Shown here: positions 53,001 to 64,000 of the stretch, in pieces
Layout: each line of letters opens with the position of its first letter
How positions within the stretch are numbered: the stretch's first letter is position 1
From: Podaxis mareebaensis
Lineage: Eukaryota > Basidiomycota > Agaricomycetes > Agaricales > Agaricaceae
Direction: 5' to 3'
Length of the DNA: 64,000 nt
Assembly: GCA_018524725.1 (NCBI GenBank)
Contig: JAEUWP010000142.1
Location: 36,096 to 100,095, forward strand
The notes under the pieces: generated by a model
Told to the model about the DNA's origin: nothing
What the model saw: only the letters and a program-made list of their open reading frames with translations
Database searches by the model: none
Program-made: the position numbers and the translations under genes

Positions 53001-56000
53001 CATTCGAGGTCGGAGGTTATCTCTGTATGGGCCAAAGTCGGCGAGTTGTGCAGGACGAGTGGGGACGAGTGTTCGTGGAGGGCTATTGTTGCTGCGTTGT
53101 GTTCGAGGCCAGTGGCGAGGTTGGAGAAGGTGTGGAAGCGCGTGGATCCGTTAGCGTTGAATGCAATTGAGGCTTGGGTGTATCCTCAAGCTTCTGCATC
53201 TGGCGCTGGCGCGCCTGTAGGGATTCAAGAACCACGGGTTACGCCTTGGGGAGGTGGTGTGCGTGTCAAGATAGAGGAGGAATTAGGAAAAGTGAAGGAT
53301 GACCAGATGTTAAGCGTTGACGTGCTCAGGAGGGTGAAGGAGATATTTGACGGGTTCCGGGCTGTGCTTGGTTTGTGTCCCAGGGGCGTGCCTGTTGAGG
53401 AAGGGGAGATTCCAGAGGAGGTCAAGAAGATGGTTGGGTTTTGGAAGGAAGTGGCTAGCGAGGGCGGCGGCGTGGGCAGCTTGGCGATCAAGTTTCAGAG
53501 GGTGGATCAGTTCATGTCGTTGTCGATCGCTGCGGAACCGAGACGGAGAGGATTGTTCGAGCCGCATTTTTGGAGCAAGGCCGTGCCGGGGAATGCGTCG
53601 CATGTGTCGCTTATACCCCTCATGTTCCCGGAGCCATTGCCATCTGTTACGCTCATTGATCGGTCACAGCTCATTAGAGGGAGGGTGGACAGTGACGCGT
53701 CGGATATACAGTACCTTCGTGGTATGGATCCGCATATGCGCATTCTGCAGAGGTCGATACAGAATGTGAATGAAGTGACGAAAAGGTTAATTATGGGCAC
53801 GGGAGGGACGGTGATTAGTTTGTATAATGGGGAGTTGTTGTTGGTCGTGCAACCTGGTGGGATGGAGACCAACTCGCGTCCTTCGTCGAGAGCTCCGTCA
53901 AGACCTCCGAGTTCGGTTGTGGATGTTGGTTTCGGGTTGGCCGGGGAGAGGGAGAGGGAGAAGCCGCTGAGTCGGGCACCATCTATTCGCGTGAAGCCGA
54001 GTACGTCGCAGGGGTTGGAGAGGAAGACGAGTATGGCGAGGAGGAATTCATTACCCTCGCTGTCCCAGAGACCAAACTTTGTCGTGTCGGAGCGTTCATC
54101 GGATCCCCCTTTGAGAGTTCTCGTGCAAGCTGGGACGTTGAATGCGTTGGTGAATATCTTGGTGCATGGATTGAGGAATGTGTCGGTATCGGTCGCCGAT
54201 GATAATGGAGAGATGACGTTGAGAGAGGGTATGACAAGGGAGTTGGTCGTTGACCGTGCAGAATTTGCCAGGGTGTGGTGGAACGTGTTTAGGAGCTTCT
54301 TGACACCGCTCGTATTCTTCGAAGTGAGTTGCTTCTTCTTTGGTCATTAATGTTCATTTAGAACTGGGAACGTTTTTGATGGTTTCACTTCGGTTGATTG
54401 ACTGACTGACTAATCGGACATGTTTATTTTTTCTTTTTAACAGTTGCTTCGCAAGATGTATATTACGGCTCAACCTTCGGGGTCTTCGCCTTCTGTGACT
54501 GATTACCTTGACGTTCTTGCCTCGCGGACAAGGGTGCTGGAACTGATTTCTGATTGGTTGACTGCGGGAGGTGGCGCGCAGGACGTGCTCGATGACCCCC
54601 AGTTGTACACCGCGTTGAGGAACTTCTTGAATACCACGGCGGATCACGTGTTGTTCAAGACGGAGAACTTCGAAGAGCCAGACGTAGCAGCTGCATGGGT
54701 GGGATTGATTGACACCAAGGCAGCGTTACATGGCGTATTCGATGCGCAGACGCAGAGGCCGACTATCCAGAAGTCACAACAAGTTGGCAGTGCGAGGAGA
54801 GGGAGTGCAAGTACTGTTGCTGGTGCTCTTGGTGCCACCGGTGCTACGGGAGGGAGGGCGAGAGGTGCGAGTATTCGAGAGCCGCCGGATTTGGATGGGA
54901 TGGACGCGGAGGATTTGGTAGATAACATTGATGGGATGGCGAGGGCCGTGTTAAGTAATGTGACGGAGGAAGTGAGTTATCTTACTTCTTCGAAAGCTGA
55001 ATTTGACTTAGTTTGATATTTGCTGTAGGATTTGTACGTCACCGCTGACCTACTCGAAGTTCAAACTTCGGACAGGACCGGCTGGTTCTCGCCTCGGGAA
55101 GTTGGGACCACGGATGACCTGGTCGAAGTCCAGAATATGTATACGCATATTCAGGAAGTCGAGCCGTCCAGCTTGATTTCGGAAATGACGCAGGATGCTT
55201 TATATAGGCATTTGCCGCCGGGCATACGAAGCTGTATCCGCGCGTATGGAATCATTCGAAAATGGCTCATCGCAAAGCTCGTCGCGCCGAAGTTGGGTCT
55301 GCGGGGGAGGCAAGCGAGGATGGAGCTGCTGTTACAGGCGATTGAAGTCTCGAGGCTGAGAAACGCAGAACCGAATGCGTCGCATCATATTGAGCAGCCC
55401 TGCGTGCGGTCGTTCGTTGAAGCCGTCATCACATCGGCGATTATGAGTATGGAGAGCAGGATGCACCAGCGCCCTTGGCAATTCATTGCATATAACCGGG
55501 GCTGTACATGTGACTCGGTGGCGGCGTTATTGGCGAGGCCCTACATCCAATCGACTAGTAGTAGGGATTGCTTAGCGGTGGATATGGGATGGTTGATAGA
55601 AAGGATGTTAGAGGTGATCGCGTCACCGGATGTTGTCGAGCCCTCGGTCCAGGATGGACAGAGCTTGGTGAACTTCGATAAGAGGAGGTGAGCGTTCGTG
55701 GCCTCGGACCCTTGTGAACTTCGACTAATAGACCTATTTTGCAGGCACTTGTGTAACCTTGTCAGCCGCGCGACCGCGCTTCCTTATGCTCGCAAGACCA
55801 TCCAATCAGACGAAGCCACGCGACGTGGCTTCGAGAGACTTAACGTGATTGAGAGGGAAGTCCTCTACCTTCAGTTCGATCATCGGGGAATCCGAGAAGA
55901 GTCAATGAGGGAAGCGCTTGGCGCAAGCACACCGCCGTCTATCAAGAAGGTCGCACGGCCGTTCCAAAAGCTCATCGCACTCCAAATGGAGAAGAACCGG

Positions 56001-57574
56001 CGGGATAGGAACTTGCGGTCGAGATTGCAGAAGGAGAAGCAGCAGGAACAGTCGAGAAATGAGAGAAAGGAAGACATGCTCAACAAGGCGATGCGACCGC
56101 GGAAAATCCCCTCGTCAAATCCACAAAAACAACACCGAAACAAGAAGAGCATGTCAGCCTTTCTCAACTTTATGCGTCCGATTTCGAGCGCGTTTGGTGC
56201 GGATTTGTTGATCTCGAGTAACGCTGGGGTGAAGAAGACAGCGGCAGAACTGGACTTCCCGACGACGGGCAAGCCCTCACTGGTCCTGAGTGTGATGGAT
56301 GCAAAGGTCGCGCAGTTCATCAATAACGAACGGTCTTTTACGTTTCAGCTTGACACAGAGGACGGTGGGCATTATATTCTGCAGGCGATAAATAAGCGGG
56401 AGATGAACAAGTGGTTGGAGACGATCAATAAAGTCACAAGCACGGCGGCGAAGAGGAGGCTGACGTATCTTGGTCCGAAGCCGCAGATTCAGGATCACAT
56501 TCATGAGCAGTCGACTGTTGCTTCGAGGGATCCTCGCGCTGGTACGTTTTTACTCTTGGGTGTGGATGAGGGCCAGATGGCTGACTCAGCCTCGTAGTGT
56601 TCGGCGTTGGGCTTGAGATTTTACTACAGAGGGAGGCCGGCGGCGGGCCGGTACCCCCTGGTACTGTTCCTATCATCATCGATCAGTGTTTGAGTGAGGT
56701 TGAGTCGCGTGGGTTAACAGAGGTTGGCATTTGTACGTGGCCGTTTTCGTCTCATTGCGTAGTCTTCGCAGCTAACGCGCTTGCAGACCGTATTGCTGGT
56801 GCCGTTTCTGAGATCAACGCGCTTAAGGACGCGTATAACCGCGGTAGGTGGTCTGAACTGTACTCCAGACACTTTATTCAATGGGGCGCCGGTAGGCGAG
56901 TACCCGATCTCCAGTACAACAGATATCCATGCCGTCTGCGACCTTGTCAAGACTTGGTTCAGAGTACTGCCAGAACCGGTATTCCCTCCATCATCTTATC
57001 ATGATATCATGAACGCTATGAGTAAGTCGTGTTCCTCTCAACTGGCGTGAGTCAATGTTGACCACGGCTCAGGGATTGAAAACCTTGAGCACCGCTTGTC
57101 TGCCATCCGCAGCGTTGTTCAGTCACTCCCTCCAGCAAACTTTGCATTGCTCAAGCGAGTCTCTGAACACCTCGACAGGCAAGTCCATTTCATACTCTGC
57201 TGGCTCACCTCTGATTGGTATCGCAGGGTTACAGATTATGAAGAACATAACCAAATGACGGCAGAGGCGCTTGCCATCGTATTTAGTCCTAACTTACTAC
57301 GCGCACCACAAAATGATTTCGTCACGATTTTGAACAATATGGGCCAATCCCATAAGCTCGTCAAGGCGCTCATCACACACGTAAGTCATGACTTGTATCC
57401 TGTGGCAATTCACTCTTACGGGCGCTCCAGTTCCAAATCATTTTCGACGAGGTCGATCCCGAGGCAGAAGAAATGCATTCTGAAGAGGACGATATGGAAT
57501 CCCCTATCCTGGAAGAAGAGGAGAACGAAGGGGAGGAAGCAGGGTCTGAGGATCTCGCACCAGACGAATCGTGA
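50027..57574 (+). CDS. BEM2: BEM2-type RasGEF-like / PH / RhoGAP protein
   Basis: Eleven exons in phase (starts 50027, 50591, 54444, 55029, 55745, 56598, 56787, 56896, 57073, 57227, 57431) give 2,246 aa, close to yeast Bem2. After a long Ser/Pro-rich N-terminus with Gln runs comes a PH-like stretch (about residue 395). Then follow a CDC25/RasGEF-like region (about 775-965, LFMLDPQFIARSLTLFH to WRAIVAALCSRPVARLEKVW), a C-terminal PH domain (about 1890-1975) and a RhoGAP domain (about 2007-2190). The RhoGAP has GIYRIAG with the arginine finger (about 2053), TDIHAVCDLVKTWFRVLPEP and MTAEALAIVFSPNLLR. The C-terminus is acidic. It is expected to stimulate GTP hydrolysis by Rho GTPases in polarity and cell-wall control. 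The intron after exon 9 uses a GC donor. Confidence 0.9.
51199..51245 (+). repeat. Interrupted CAG/CAA (polyglutamine) repeat inside BEM2
   Basis: Two runs of Gln codons (around 51199-51215 and 51234-51245) flank a short NIYDGR segment in the disordered N-terminal part. The tract is likely length-variable. Confidence 0.6.
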
Positions 57575-58230
57575 GACTTTATTCGTCCTGAGGACTAGTT
57601 AATTCGATACCCCTGGCAGATACCCACTCTCTCCACTTTTGTTCCTTGGAAATCTTGACTCTTAAACAGCAACCCGTGTAACTGTATCAAACCTACTTTG
57701 CATGTTTCTAAATCCCGTTTCCCGTTCTTACCTCGATGCTCAGGCACATGATGGATGATTATCGCACATGAATATCGTACCTCCACAGTCGATTGCTCAT
57801 GTCACCTACCGCCAATTTTCTATTGGCAGTTCAGGATACATTTGAATTCAAGGTTACTTGTTACTGTTATGTAACCTTAGTGGTCAATCAAGAGCTTGCT
57901 TGGTTTCAGTTAAGATAACGTGTGAAACATGTAACTTGTGTACTTCTTTGTATTGAAAAAAGAGAGTGGTCAGCGCGGTCGTTCGAAATAAGTGCAGGTT
58001 ATATCCAATGATGTTATCATAGACCGCCTCTCACTAGCCCAATCCCGAATTGAAGCGTAGAAGCAAGTCGAATTACTTCGTTTGCCCGACGTAGACTTGT
58101 AAAGTGTGATACTCCCCCCGTATTTATCGCATGGAGGCAACGTGGTGAGTCGGCACATCATCATATGCCTCCACCGAAAGAGCTTATTTTAAGAATCATG
58201 GGCTTTTCTGATCTCATATAACTTGACGTT
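57575..58230. other. Intergenic, no gene seen
   Basis: This is the 3' flank of the BEM2-type gene. No coding frame or RNA is supported. Confidence 0.5.
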
Positions 58231-58242
58231 ATGAGCTTTGTC

Positions 58243-58425
58243 GAACATGAGGCAATTTCACGATAAGAGATTGCTTCCCATCACAAAAGGTCCAGAATCC
58301 TTCTTCCGGTGTACTCTGTCTGGAGTATGGACTCATTCAAAAAGGTTGAAGGTGGAATGTAGTTGGACGCCAGGTGATGACAACTATTTCGATGCTGAGT
58401 TGTTTTGGTTGCCATATAAGTACAT
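58243..58425 (+). pseudogene. Relict 3' end of a NACHT-type gene
   Basis: The translation resembles the last exon of the intact NACHT gene (61327-61518): RDCFPSQKVQNPSS against RDRLQLQKTHNPSS. Then, after a frameshift, GVWTHSKRLKVECSWTPGDD against GVHPLKKCLLMECNRMPDDE, ending FDAELFWLPY against FDSEMFLLPY. No other part of the gene was found to its left, so it is a remnant of a third copy. Confidence 0.7.
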
Positions 58426-58900
58426 AGGATCTACTGCTATTAAATGGAGTGTATTTTTAGAAGCATCTTGATAGTATTCTCGAGTCCAGAAAACGGATTT
58501 GGCGTCTCATGCCATCAGCAACCTCGAGATTGCGTGTGATGCTAAGAAGTTTCGCCGTCAGAAACAATGTCTACCAAGAACACAGCAGAAATTTAGCATT
58601 TAGCACTTCTACCTAGATAAGTAGGTATTCCAATGGCCGCATGGCTTTCCAGGTTTCTGGGTTATGAAACTTGCAGAGCCTCATCCACCCGTGATAAAAT
58701 TAAAGGCCCATTGATGCAGCACTGTGGTCTGGTCAAATACCGTCATCATCGGGACGCCGGCGCAATTACAAACATGTGGAGCGGGTGTGTCTATTCGTTA
58801 TGTTTGGGGTTACTACCAGTGAATTATGACCTTGCGAGGCAGGATGATTCTCTTCCCGCACGCCCTTGTTCTTGCATCTTCCTGCAGCTGCTGCTAAATC
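58426..58900. other. Intergenic; upstream region of NACHT gene 1
   Basis: No coding frame is supported. Confidence 0.5.
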
Positions 58901-61518
58901 ATGCCCTCGCCAGGACTCCGGAAAAGTGCCCGCCGTAAACGTCAACGAACCGTGGAAAGAGAGGATGTGTCGAATGCGGCCACTATTAACATGAGGGCTC
59001 AGAAGCGACAACGGTTAAAGAGGAGTAAGAGTCTAAAGGCCCAAAGCGTAACTCCAACACTAGAGTTATCGATACCTGCCCAAGAACAGGGATCTGGTAT
59101 GGTCATAGTTTAAAGCGTATATGGTACCTAATTTCTCACATGGTCGCTTTTCAGGCGCAAGCAGTCTTGTCATTGGCAATAGTAGCCCGACCATGATTAA
59201 GGAAGCTGGACAGGCGAAGAGAAAATCCAACGAGGGTGCGTACATTTAATGGCATGAACATAAGCGCCTTGTATTCCTGAACTATGTCATTTCACAGCAT
59301 TGAGGTGGCTAGCCAGTCAAGTTATTCCGGGCGCGGAGTTTGACTCATCCGAGCGCGATCCCCCTCCCCGCTGCCATCCCCGGACACGCCTGACCCTGCT
59401 CAACAAAATCCTGTCATGGCTCTGTGACCCGGAGCGTGAGACGAGCATTCTCTGGCTTTATGGTCCTGCTGGCATTGGGAAGTCCGCCGTTATCCAGACT
59501 CTAACTGAATCCGAGAATTCGTCGAAGACGCTAGGCGCAGCGCTCTTCTTTTCGAGATCCAACTGTAACGACAATCTGAAGAAAGCATTGCCAGCCATTG
59601 CTTACCAGCTTGCCGTCAGGTTCCCGCCTTACCAGGAATACATCCACGAAAAGATGGTAGCAGACCCCCGGCTCTTGGAGAAAGAGATGGCTGAGCAATT
59701 CAATACGCTCATTGTTGAGCCATTCGCCACCAGGAATATATATACAGGCCAAACACTCTCCATTTTCCTTGACGGCTTGGACGAATGTCAAGGCGAAGTG
59801 GCAGCGCAGCGCAAGATCATCAAACTGATTAGCGCCTTCGTTCACGAGCACCCCATCACTCCTCTTTCCTGGGTCATCTCGAGTCGCCCAGAGCCTCATC
59901 TGCAAGCTGCGTTCTCTTCAAAGTCTTTCAGCTCCATCTGTTCGAGAGAGTGCATTCCTGTGGACTCAGAGGAAGCCCGCGAAGACGTGGAGCGTTATCT
60001 GCGGACCGAGTTCGAGAACATCCGGCAATACTATCCCCACTCCATACCTTTAGCAGCCGAATGGCCCACTGAAAAGCAATTCCTGGAGCTTTCGACTGCA
60101 GCATCCGGCCTATTCGTGTTGGTGGCCGTTATCATACGGTTTATTGACGATCCGGACTTAGGGGATCCAGTCGGTCAACTCGAGCTTGTTCTTGCTACGT
60201 TGGGTAAATTGGACTCGGTCGCTACGAGCGAGAACCCTCTCGCTGCGCTGGATGCCATCTATTTCCAGATTTTATCTTCTATTCCCACCTCAGCTCTCAG
60301 TACAACGAAACGCATACTCGGCCACGTCCTACTGCAACTACAAGATCGGAAGACCTTTGGCTTCGTTCACACATGCAACCTACTCAACCTCAAACAAAAT
60401 GTTGCATATAGTGCGCTCCACAAGCTGCATTCGGTCGTCCGAGTGCCATCGCCTGAGCTAGCAGCATCTACTGGACTGCACATCTACCATGCTTCGTTTT
60501 CGGACTACCTTCTTAACCGCCGGCGCTCGCAGAAATTTTGGATCAGTCTTGAAGAAGCGAGTAAGGACGTCTGGGGGTGCTACTTTCGAATATTACAAGA
60601 AGCAAGCTTTGGTACGTAGTCGCCCCGCGAAGAACCTGTTCGTAGCTTAGGACCTCCCAAACCTTTGCAGAAACAGAGGACCCTCTGCGGGTTTCCAATA
60701 TTTCCCTTTCATGGCCGCTTATCGACAATCACGCTTCTATGTCTCTCTTATTTGATCAGGCCAAGGTTTGGTGGGCTCACCAGATGCTCTTTAGCTCAGG
60801 CTGCGGTTGTCTACAGCCGCTTAAACTTGCTCGTCTTCGTGGGCAGGGATATATATCTTCTGATCCTGCCGCTCTTCCCTTCGACGGTCTCCGCCTTCGG
60901 TCTCCCATTTCACTAAGCTCTTCTGATCTTGGTAACATACTCCAGCAAATTGATTTTAGCAGGCTGTATCACGGATACCTTTGTAATTCATACGAAAAGT
61001 GGGCGCACTACGTCTATTTCCTTAGGTGGCTGCGCAAATTAAGCGTGAGTTACTCAATGCCATCTCCGTGGCCCATTTAACCGTCTTTCCTACCAGTCAG
61101 ATCCCGAAATCACAAGCAGAAACGTTGTCGAAATCCTTTCTTTGTCAGATTTGGATATCAATCGTGTGATCATTGATCATATCAATTACCCTCCTCGTGT
61201 TTATCGAATGAATGATGTATGGTGGGTAGATATATCGCCGCACACTTCTATAATCGGGGTAAGTTACCCAAGATCATGATACTTTCTAAATTGCTTATTG
61301 GTGCAAATGGTGACAACTTGTTGTAGACATGCACGTTTGATGGTAAAGAGGGTTTGAGGGATCGTCTCCAGTTGCAAAAGACTCACAATCCTTCTTCCAT
61401 ATGCATGATCTGGGGTGTGCATCCGCTAAAGAAGTGTTTGCTAATGGAATGCAATCGGATGCCAGATGATGAGGAATATTTTGATTCCGAGATGTTTTTG
61501 CTGCCTTACTATGCTTAG
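58901..61518 (+). CDS. NACHT-domain NTPase (NLR-like) 1
   Basis: Six exons in phase (58901-59096, 59155-59235, 59298-60611, 60671-61044, 61097-61258, 61327-61518) give 772 aa. The N-terminal 50 residues are very basic (KSARRKRQRTVE, RAQKRQRLKRSK), like a nuclear-localisation or DNA-contact tail. After a linker, LRWLASQVIPGAEFDSSER leads to the NACHT core: Walker A LYGPAGIGKSAV (about 147), Walker B LSIFLDGLDECQ (about 245) and the sensor-like WVISSRPEPHLQ. A helical region follows (GLFVLVAVIIRF; YHASFSDYLLNRRRS), then a unique C-terminal part without visible WD40, ankyrin or TPR repeats. Such genes are widely expanded in agaricomycetes and are proposed to act in non-self recognition. The ligand is unknown. 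Confidence 0.85.
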
Positions 61519-61920
61519 GAACCCCACAGCCATTCGTCGGTTTTGTCCATATTTATCAACGATTCCTTGTGCATCTCAGAAATTTACGCTTCTCTCGAAG
61601 CAGATTCCTACTGTGCCCCCTTTTCCTTTTTCTTTTGTCTCGATGGAGTCCAACCTGCTATGACAAATGATTATCTTGGTTCAACGACCTCGACCCATAA
61701 GCAGACTTTCTACCCTGTTTACGCTATTATTGCCGATACTCCCACGAGCAGCTTTGGAAGGCACTTCCAGCCTTGGCCCACATTACCCCTAGAATGGGAC
61801 GCCCATACCGTGAGACTACCATAGCCAGCTTTGGCCTGATTGATATCGAAGACGCGATTCCCATCCCTCTCCTTTCTGCATCCATCAGTTGTATGCTTGC
61901 TAGGCTGCCGTTAAACCGGA
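61519..61920. other. Intergenic between the two NACHT genes
   Basis: This is 400 bp with no supported gene. It must hold the promoter of the second NACHT gene. Confidence 0.5.
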
Positions 61921-64000
61921 ATGTCCTCGTCAGTACCTCGGAGGAGTGCTCGCAACAAGCGATCACGAACTGTTGAGGGAGGAGACATATCACCTACAGA
62001 TACCACTGGCAGAGGAGCACAGAAGCGACAACGCTCAAGAAGAAGCGAAAACAGCACCCGCAACGCAACTCCAACGCCAGAGTTGCCAGCACCCGTTCGA
62101 GAACAGGGACATGGTGTGTCTATGATCGACAGTATTTGCAACGTTCGCTCTAGCTGATCGTTTGCACTTGCCACTCAGGCCCTTTTTCAGGCGCCCACGA
62201 TTTTGTCATCAATAATCTGTCGATGATTGACGTAGCTCGTCAGGTACAGGAAAGAGCCCACAAGGGTACGCGTACTTTATTGGAAAGTCCCCCAAATTTA
62301 TTGACATTTTTGAGCTGTCTCATTTCACAGCATTGAAGTGGCTAGCCGACCACGTTATACCGGGTGCAGAGCTTGACTCCTCTGAGCGCAACCCCCCACC
62401 TCACTGCCACCCCCAGACACGCTTAGCTCTTCGAAATAAAATCCTGGAGTGGTTGCGCGGCTCAGCGCGAGAAAGCAGCCTTCTCTGGCTCCATGGCCCG
62501 GCCGGTGTTGGGAAGTCTGCCGTTGTCCAAACCCTCGCTGAATCGGAGAAAGCCTCAGAGACATTGGGCGCGGCACTCTTCTTCTCACGCCTTAACCGTC
62601 GCGATGACCTGAATAAAGCACTGCCAACCATTGCTTATCAGCTCGCCGTCAGGTTCCCACCTTACCAGGATTATATCTATGAGCGAATGGTGACAGACCC
62701 CCGGCTTCTGGAGAAAGGAATGTTTGAGCAATTCAACAAGCTCATCACTGAGCCATTTGCCTCCAGAGAGATATGCGCAGGCCAAACACTGTCCATTTTC
62801 CTCGACGGGCTCGATGAATGCCAGGGTGAAGCAGCACAGCGCGAGATAGTTGATCTGATCAACGCCTTCGTTCGCCAGTACCCTGCTGCCCCTCTTGCCT
62901 GGATCGTATCGAGCCGCCCAGAACCGCATTTGCAGGTCGTATTCTCTCCGGGGAATATTGAATCTAGTTGCTCAAAAGAGTATATTCCCGTGGACTCCGA
63001 GCAAGCCTGTCGGGATGTTGAATGTTACCTGCGGACAGAGTTCGAGAACATACGACACCACTATCCCTACCACATTTCTTCAACGTTCGAATGGCCTACC
63101 GAAACCCAATTCTTAAAGCTCGCGAGCGCAGCGTCGGGCCTGTTCGTCTTCGCAGCTGTTCTTGTTCGGTTTATTAAAAATCCGGACTTGGGAGACCCAG
63201 TGGGTCAACTCGACCTCGTTCTTGCCATGCTGGACAAATTGAACCTCACTGCCATGAGCGAAAATCCTTTGGCTGCGCTAGACATGCTTTACTCCCAGAT
63301 TCTATCCCCTATTCCCAGTTCAATGCTTGGTGTAACCAAGCGCATCCTTGGCCACGTCTTGTTGCAGCTGCGAGACCGGAAGTCCTATAACTTCATTCAC
63401 ACATGCAATCTTCTTAGCCTTCGACAACATATTGCATATGGTGCGCTCCAGAAGTTGCATTCAGTCGTTCAGGTGCCATCACCTGAATCAGCAGTCTCCA
63501 TTGGACTACGCTTCTACCATGCCTCTTTTGCGGACTACCTTCTTGATCCCAGTCGATCGCGCAATTTTTGTATCAACGTTGAACAAACAAGTAACGATAT
63601 CTGGTGGTGCTACTGCCGAATATTACACGAAGCGAAGACAGGTACATGCTTATTTCCTATCTGTTTGATACTAGCTCAAGATCTGCCAAGCCTTTGTTGA
63701 ACCAGACCAAGCTTCGCGCATTTCCAACATTTCCCTTTCATGGGAACTCGTCAACACTCAATCCATTATGTCCGATCTGTTTGAGGACGCCATATTTTGG
63801 TGGGCTAAACAGATCCTCCCTGAATCAGGCTATGGCCGACGCACGATTGCTCCTGCCTGTCTTAAGGGGCAATCATGTGCGTGCCCTCAGTGCCCCATTT
63901 TGTCCCTCAATGACCGCCTCAATCGGTCTCTTATCTCACTGACAACGCCTGAGCTCTGCAGGGTCTTTGAGCAAATCGATTTTAGCAGGTTGTATCATGG
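61921..64000 (+). CDS. NACHT-domain NTPase (NLR-like) 2, cut by the window edge
   Basis: Exons 61921-62113, 62191-62265, 62331-63641 and 63706 to beyond 64000 are in phase. It is paralogous to the gene at 58901: the same basic N-terminus (RSARNKRSRTVE, RGAQKRQRSRRS), LKWLADHVIPGAELDSSERN, Walker A LHGPAGVGKSAV, Walker B LSIFLDGLDECQ, WIVSSRPEPHLQ and FYHASFADYLL. The acceptor used by gene 1 before exon 4 (TTTGCAG) reads TTTGTTG here. The next usable acceptor (GAACCAG, ending 63705) keeps the frame with two codons fewer. The visible part has no lesion. The window ends inside the segment FEQIDFSRLYHG, which is identical in gene 1 apart from a few residues. Confidence 0.85.

Noticed and set aside
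56844..56868. A 25-nt intron in the RhoGAP region
   Set aside because: It would restore a frame but is too short. The 52-nt alternative (56844-56895) gives the conserved NRGEYPISSTTDIHAV.
1..64000. CRISPR arrays, operons or other prokaryotic features
   Set aside because: None were seen. Intron density and protein content identify fungal nuclear DNA.

Overview
The window looks like nuclear DNA of an agaricomycete (mushroom-forming basidiomycete) fungus. Protein genes carry many short GT-AG introns of about 45-60 nt. The proteins are typical fungal ones (GCN1, a BEM2-type RhoGAP, a mitochondrial carrier, NACHT NTPases, HSPA12-like Hsp70s), and there is a DIRS-like retroelement and a pogo-type DNA transposon. 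All calls come from reading translations and splice signals by eye; no search was run.

Layout. 1-3.3 kb: decayed DIRS-like retroelement on the minus strand, running off the left edge. 4.2-10.2 kb: five small secreted cysteine-rich protein genes on the plus strand, each behind a TATA box and built from one shared six-cysteine module (ten modules in all). 10.3-17.0 kb: three minus-strand metabolic genes (family III CoA-transferase, lactonase-fold beta-propeller, PrpF-like isomerase). 17.7-18.4 kb: single-pass membrane protein. 19.1-28.1 kb: GCN1 in 27 exons. 29.3-30.8 kb: mitochondrial carrier with three microexons.

30.9-44.8 kb: a tandem segmental duplication. Each unit has an HSPA12-like Hsp70 gene (minus strand) divergent from two coiled-coil genes (called A and B here). 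Unit 1 keeps the Hsp70 gene but A and B are pseudogenes. Unit 2 has intact A and B, and a 2.6-kb pogo-type transposon sits in the Hsp70/A divergent promoter region; unit 1 preserves the empty site. A tRNA-Arg(ACG) gene with a 12-nt intron lies at 45.4 kb, and a third coiled-coil paralogue (C) at 47.2-48.8 kb.

50.0-57.6 kb: BEM2-type RasGEF/PH/RhoGAP protein of about 2,246 aa. 58.2-64.0 kb: a NACHT-NTPase cluster with a relict 3' end, one complete gene and one gene cut by the right edge.

Housekeeping signalling genes (GCN1, BEM2) thus alternate with two fast-evolving accessory regions: the secreted cysteine-rich cluster, and the Hsp70-like/coiled-coil/NACHT region. The most novel items are the six-cysteine secreted family and the recurrent pairing of Hsp70-like genes with an unnamed coiled-coil family that shares one conserved intron position.
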